Part shown: in pieces, positions 59,601-64,000 of the stretch | How the letters are laid out: every line of letters begins with the position of its first letter | How positions within the stretch are numbered: the first letter of the stretch is position 1 | Assembly: GCF_014699115.1 (NCBI RefSeq) | Contig: NZ_JACXAD010000005.1 | Span: 62,001-126,000 of the forward strand | Direction of reading: 5' to 3' | Length of the DNA: 64,000 nucleotides | Source: Hymenobacter montanus | GTDB taxonomy: Bacteria; Bacteroidota; Bacteroidia; Cytophagales; Hymenobacteraceae | The notes under the pieces: generated by a model | What the model saw: the letters and a program-made list of their open reading frames with translations, nothing else | The model's database searches: none | Told to the model about the DNA's origin: nothing | Made by a program: the position numbers and the translations under genes

Positions 59601-62600
59601 CCGCGCTCCACTTCCACCGGTCAGGGCCGCCTGGAGCTGCGCCGCCCGAAGGAAGCCATACCAACCTATCAGCCGCTGCCGGCCTCGTGCTACGTGCTGC
59701 TTACCCGCCCGGACCAACCCAAATTCCAGCGCCTGGCACCCGGCACGGGCCTGATTCATGCCTTAGCCCCGGGCCGCTACCGGGTAGCCGTGCTGCTGGC
59801 CGATAGCTCCTGCCTGGCGCCGGCCGAGGATGTCCTCATTCAACCCAATGGGCAGACCTACTACGAGCTGCGCCTGACCGACCACGTGCCGGCCGGTCGG
59901 CTCAGCCGCCGCATCCATCAGCTCCTGCGGATCCGCTACACCCAACTGATACGCCGTAAGCTAGCCAAGTCAGAGCCGGCCCGCCGCGAGATCCGGGTTG
60001 AAACCCCTACCGTTTCCCCAGTGGACTGGCGCCGGGTACGCGGGAAAGTAATTGATGCCGCCAGCGAGGAAGGCTTGCCCGGGGTGACGGTACTGCTAAA
60101 AGGCACCCAGGTGGGCGTATCCACCAATGCTGATGGTAGCTTCACGCTGGAAGTGCCACCTGGAGAAAGCAGCATCCTGACATTTAGCTACATTGGCTAT
60201 GCGGCGCAGGAGGTATCATTAGGTACGCAGCATACCATTTTAGCTAAGCTAAAGACAGACGTTAAGGAGCTCAGCGAGGTGGTGGTTACCAGCCTTGGTA
60301 TAGAGAAAAAAAGGCAGGCATTGGGGTACGCTGTCTCTACCATAACGAGTGAATCCCTGCGCTATTCCGTTACTTCGGTAACGAATAGGTCCCTGCAAGG
60401 CAAGGTGGGAGGGGTGCAAATTACCGGCATGCCAGGTTCCGGTGCACGGGTAACGATTCGGGGAGCGGCTTCACTGAACGGCAACCCGCAGCCGTTAATT
60501 ATTCTCGACGGCCTGCCCTTCAACGGCCTGCTTACCGACCTGGATCCCGCTACTATTGCCAGCACCAAGGTAGTGGAAGGAGCCCAGGCCACGGCACTCT
60601 ATGGTGCCCTGGGCGCGAATGGGGTGCTGCTCGTCACCACCAAGAAGAGTACCGGGCCCGAAGCCGCGGGGAGCGACCCGCGCCTGGCCCTGCGCCGCCA
60701 CTTCCGCGACTACGCCTGGTGGCGGCCCCTACTCGTGACCGATGCCCACGGCCGGGCCCGCACCGACGTGGTGCTGCCCGACGACGTAACCAGCTGGGAC
60801 AGCTTCGTGCTAGCCTCCGACGACCACGGCCGGCTGGGCCGGGCCACCGGCCACCTGCGGTCCTTCAAACAACTGCGGGCTGAGTTGGCCACGCCCCGCT
60901 TCCTGGTCGCGGGCGACCGCACCCAGCTCCTGGGCAAAAGCCTGAACTACGGTTTCGACACGGCGCAGGTCACCACCACGTTTCGGCAGCAGGGGCAGGT
61001 GCTGCGCCGCCAGGACCGGCGCGTCAGCCCCGTGGCGCTGGATACGCTCACGTTCACCGCCCCCACTGTGGCGACGCCCGATTCGGTGCAGCTCAGCTTC
61101 GCCCTGGCCCAACCCAATGGCTACCAGGACGGCGAGCAGCGCAGCCTGCCGGTGCTGCCGGCCGGCACGCGGGAGCGGGTGGGCACCTTCGCCACCATCA
61201 CGGCCGCTGATACAACGGTGCAGTTGCCCGTAAACCCCGCGTTGGGGGAAGTTACGGTGCATTTGGAAAGCGACGCGTTGCCGCTGCTCTTGTCGGAAAT
61301 CGACCACCTGCAGCGCTATGCCTACCTCTGCAACGAGCAAGCCGCGTCCAAGCTCAAAGCCCTGTTGCTGGAGCAGCGCATCCGGAAAGTACAACAACTG
61401 CCGTTCCGGGGCGAGCGGGCGGTGAATTTTCTCATTCGCAAACTGCTGACGGGCCGGCATCAGCCCGAGGGTTTGTGGGGTACCTGGCCCAAGTCGACGG
61501 TGAGCGCCTGGGTTACCACGCACGTGATAGAAGCCTTGCTGGACGCAGAAAAGGCTGGTTTTACCGTAAAATTTGACCGGGCCCTGGGGCAGGCTTTCCT
61601 GCTGCGGGAGCTGGATGACCACCTCAGCGAACCGGCCACGGTGGCGGCATTGAAGGGCCGTCCCTTGCCGGGCTACTACCACTCGCCCGACGACCTTATC
61701 CGCCTGTTGGCCCTGCTGCATCGCCTAGGCGCTCCTGCCGACTACCGCACCTACGTCGCCCGCTTCGACCGCCTCCAGGCCGGCCGGCAACCGCTGGACC
61801 GCTACCTGGCCCTGGTGGCACTGCGCCAGCAGCTCGGCCTGCCCTTCCAGCTCGATACGCTGCGCCGCTACCGGCTCCGAGCCCAGTTGGGCGGGGTGTT
61901 TTACGGCGATACGCTGCACGCTTCCTTGTACTACCGCTACCTGCTGCGCGACCAGGTGGGCACTACCCTGCTGGCCTACCGGGCCCTGCGGGCCGTGGGC
62001 GGCCACGACGCCGAGCTGGCGCGCCTGCGCACCGGCTTGCTCAACCTGCGCCAGGGCGGCCACTGGATCAGCACCTACGAAACCGCCGCCATCCTCGAAA
62101 CCATCGGGCCCGACCTGTTCCCCGAAGGTGGCCCGGCCACGGCGGCCCGCGCCAACCTCAGCGGCAGCCTGAACCAGACGGTGACGCAATTTCCCTTCAC
62201 GGCCACGCTGGCCGCCTCGGCCGGGCCGCTCACCCTGCACAAGCAAGGTCCCCTGCCGCTCTACGCCACGGCTTACCAAAGCCGCTGGAACCCCACACCA
62301 GCGCCCGTGTCGGCGGCCTTCGCCGTGCGCACGGAGCTGGCCGGCCAAACCGGTACCCGCGTGGTGCTGCGCGCCGGCCAGCCCGCCCAGCTGCTCGTGA
62401 CGGTAGACGTGAAAGCCGAGGCCCGGTACGTGCTGCTGGAAGTACCCATCCCGGCCGGCTGTTCTTACGGCGAGCCCGCTAGGCCCAATTCTCTCGAAAC
62501 CCACCGCGAGTACCTGCGCCACCAAACCGGCATCTTCATCGACTACCTATATTGGCCGACATCAGTTCCGCGTCGCGCTCCAGCCCCGATTCCGGGGTGT

Positions 62601-62688
62601 GTATACGCTCAATCCGGCCAAGGCCGAGCTGGTGTACTTCCCAACGAAGTTTGGGCGCTCGGCGAGCAAGCGGGTGGTGCTGGAATAA
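56622..62688 (+). CDS. Alpha-2-macroglobulin-like protein with internal SusC-like regulatory and plug domains, 3' frameshift
   Basis: A giant exported protein, about 2,020 residues. Signal peptide MRPFLLLVLFSLLYAPLQAQ. Residues 60-1130 look like macroglobulin-type beta-sandwich domains ('YRPSGDTLRLKARVLRQKNG', 'PGQKISLRFAVTDEQGRPVP'). Residues 1138-1215 are a CarboxypepD_reg-like domain ('GKVIDAASEEGLPGVTVLLK') and 1220-1343 a TonB plug ('SLQGKVGGVQITGMPGSGAR', 'PLIILDGLPFNGLL', 'ALYGALGANGVLLVTTKKS') with no barrel after it. Then the alpha-2-macroglobulin core follows ('HFRDYAWWRPLLVTDAHGRA', 'LPDDVTSWDSFVLASDDHGR') and the thioester region 'YAYLCNEQAASKL' with Cys1570, Glu1572 and Gln1573 (CxEQ), so a covalent trap of proteases is possible. 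Near 62,550 the frame shifts by one base; the sensible end ('GRHQFRVALQPRFRGVYTLN', 'RSASKRVVLE') lies in the +1 frame and stops at 62686-62688. Read without the shift the frame runs on to 62756 with nonsense. Confidence 0.85.
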
Positions 62689-62788
62689 GAAGGCGTCGGC
62701 AGCACCCAGGCTACGCAGCTAGTCGTAACCAATTATTGACCGCGCCAGCCGTTTGATACCCCCTTCGGTGGCGGGGGCTGCGTGATTG

Positions 62789-63892
62789 CTATATGGTGTG
62801 GAGGATGACGTAGAGTGAAGCCGTAGAAACGACCAACCAGAGCAGAATGCCCAGCAGATAGGGCCGCCCCCCCACCGATTTAACCACCCGGACTGAAAGC
62901 CCCGCCCCGATAAAAAAGAGCGTCAGCGTCAGGCCTATTTTTGCCAGGTGCGTTATTATCGGCCCCAGGGGTCGAACGGCGGGCACGAAGGTATTGACCA
63001 GCATAGCCGCGATAAATCCGAGGATGAAGTAAGGCACTTTCGCCTTCACACCCGGTTGCTTGAACAGCAAGGCCGTGCCAACGGTGACGGGGATAATCCA
63101 CAGGGCGCGGGCGAGCTTGACGGTGGTGGCCACTTGCAGGGCCTGGTCGCCGTAAGCGGCCGCTGCCCCCACCACGGAGGAGGTATCATGAATAGCAATG
63201 GCGCACCACAGGCCGAACTGGTTTTGCGTTAGGGCCAGGGCGTGGCCGATGGGCGGGAAGGCAAACAGCGCTACCACGTTCAACACGAACACCGTGCCCA
63301 GGGCTACCGACATCTCCCCGTCCTGGGCCCGTAGTACCGGGCCCACGGCGGCGATGGCGCTGCCCCCGCAAATAGCGGTACCGCAGGAAATCAGGTGCGC
63401 CACGTGGCGGCCCAGCCCCAGCCACCGGCCGGCGAAGTAACCCAGCGTCAGCGTGCCGCAGATGGAGACGACCGTAAACAGCAGGCCCTCCCGGCCCGCT
63501 TGCACCGCCGCGTGGGCGTTCATACCAAAGCCCAGGCCGACCACCGAAAACTGGAGCAGCTTGGCCGTGGCCCGCTTGGTTTGGCTGAGGAAGGGGTTGC
63601 CACTGGTTTGGGCCAGCACCAGGCCCAATGCCAGCGCCAGCGGCGGCGAGGCCCAGGGCGTAAGGCAGAACAAGCCGAACAAAACGAAGATTATCTGGCG
63701 CAGGGCAAAGCCATGCCCCAGTAGCTGCCGGGACGTATGCAGGGCCCGAAAAAAGCCGGTGGTCTCGGCCGGGCCTAATACCGGAGCGGGCGTTTCCCGC
63801 GCCCCTTGGGCTACTCCGGGCCCCGGCGTGGAGTTAGCCAGCGTACCAGGCGCCGGGCCGCGGGGCCCGGGCGGAGCAATGGGGGGAGCCAT
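62789..63892 (-). CDS. YeiH family putative sulfate exporter (UPF0324)
   Basis: A 367-residue inner-membrane protein with about ten helices. Family marks are 'LLQFSVVGLGFGMNAHAAVQ', 'ISCGTAICGGSAIAAVGPVL', 'GLWCAIAIHDTSSVVGAAAA' and 'IGLTLTLFFIGAGLSVRVVK'. The first 60 residues are a Pro/Gly/Ala-rich soluble extension not usual in the family; a later start is possible, but no better ATG is seen. Relatives are linked to sulfur-compound export and are often regulated by a divergent LysR protein. Confidence 0.88.
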   Translation of the reverse strand: MAPPIAPPGPRGPAPGTLANSTPGPGVAQGARETPAPVLGPAETTGFFRALHTSRQLLGHGFALRQIIFVLFGLFCLTPWASPPLALALGLVLAQTSGNPFLSQTKRATAKLLQFSVVGLGFGMNAHAAVQAGREGLLFTVVSICGTLTLGYFAGRWLGLGRHVAHLISCGTAICGGSAIAAVGPVLRAQDGEMSVALGTVFVLNVVALFAFPPIGHALALTQNQFGLWCAIAIHDTSSVVGAAAAYGDQALQVATTVKLARALWIIPVTVGTALLFKQPGVKAKVPYFILGFIAAMLVNTFVPAVRPLGPIITHLAKIGLTLTLFFIGAGLSVRVVKSVGGRPYLLGILLWLVVSTASLYVILHTI

Positions 63893-63967
63893 GGTTCGTA
63901 CGGATTGATTTCCGGCTCAAATGTACGGGTGCGGCTCAGCATGAAGTAATTACAAAATATTATTCTG

Positions 63968-63984
63968 TATAACCATTGGTTATA
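63968..63984. promoter_or_regulatory. Operator-like palindrome upstream of the YeiH gene
   Basis: TATAACCATTGGTTATA is a perfect palindrome (eight-base arms, one central base), 76 bases upstream of the YeiH start. YeiH genes often lie opposite a LysR-type gene, which would begin beyond 64000; this site would suit such a regulator. Confidence 0.5.
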
Positions 63985-64000
63985 ACAGGCTAGTAAAGCC

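Overview
The window reads as chromosomal DNA from a GC-rich member of the Bacteroidota, most likely Hymenobacter or a close relative (Cytophagales). The grounds are several outer-membrane proteins that pair a carboxypeptidase-regulatory-like domain with a TonB plug, a TonB-family protein, gliding-type OmpA lipoproteins, DUF2167 and DUF1572 proteins, bacterial alpha-2-macroglobulin, and promoters of the Bacteroidota type (TTG, about 20 bp, TAnnTTTG) instead of -35/-10 boxes. The genus is an inference from gene content, not from a marker gene.

Layout. 1-16,900 is mostly minus-strand housekeeping and envelope genes: a partial lytic transglycosylase, an outer-membrane beta-barrel protein, an O-methyltransferase, a stand-alone SRA-YDG protein translationally coupled to an M16 peptidase, a GT9 glycosyltransferase, an Lrp/AsnC regulator, DsbD, a CNNM/CorC protein (plus strand), a thiol peroxiredoxin-like protein with two tiny downstream genes, an ECF sigma factor, a gamma carbonic anhydrase, a radical SAM protein and an endonuclease III-like glycosylase. 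17,000-22,600 holds three OmpA-domain genes and a stand-alone glycine-zipper gene around accD and a class I aldolase. 22,700-33,000 holds an MDR oxidoreductase, a decayed IS5-type transposase, a TonB-dependent receptor, a TonB-like protein, a maleylpyruvate-isomerase-like DinB protein, cystathionine gamma-synthase, a DUF2167 protein and a VTT membrane protein.

33,108-39,890 is an accessory zone anchored at a tRNA-Arg(ACG). It has integrase-arm-like direct repeats, a degenerate copy of the tRNA end plus terminator, an AT-rich PHP/SMC-like ATPase of the TrlF type (candidate defence gene), a serine recombinase, a Fic protein with a possible convergent antitoxin, and several broken genes and IS scraps. 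39,876-44,070 is a TetR-thiolase-FabF block with two matching operators, followed by an AraC regulator. 44,150-55,550 is a long plus-strand run of small-molecule genes: PEBP-like protein, NTF2-like protein, MocR-type regulator, DinB, amino-acid permease, alpha/beta hydrolase, EamA exporter, a DUF1572-GNAT fusion, another DinB, ketopantoate-reductase-like protein and an acyltransferase-like membrane protein. 55,700-56,200 holds a ruined 2'-5' RNA ligase gene.

56,622-62,688 encodes a roughly 2,020-residue alpha-2-macroglobulin-like protein that keeps a Cys-x-Glu-Gln thioester motif and contains, in its middle, a SusC-like regulatory domain plus TonB plug without a beta-barrel; a one-base frameshift lies near its 3' end. 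A YeiH-type transporter closes the window, with a palindromic operator upstream of it. Four kinds of non-coding inverted repeats (3,453; 4,337; 14,160; 52,878) are scattered through the window. The strongest leads are the macroglobulin-plug hybrid, the tRNA-Arg island, the Fic pair and the SRA-peptidase pair.
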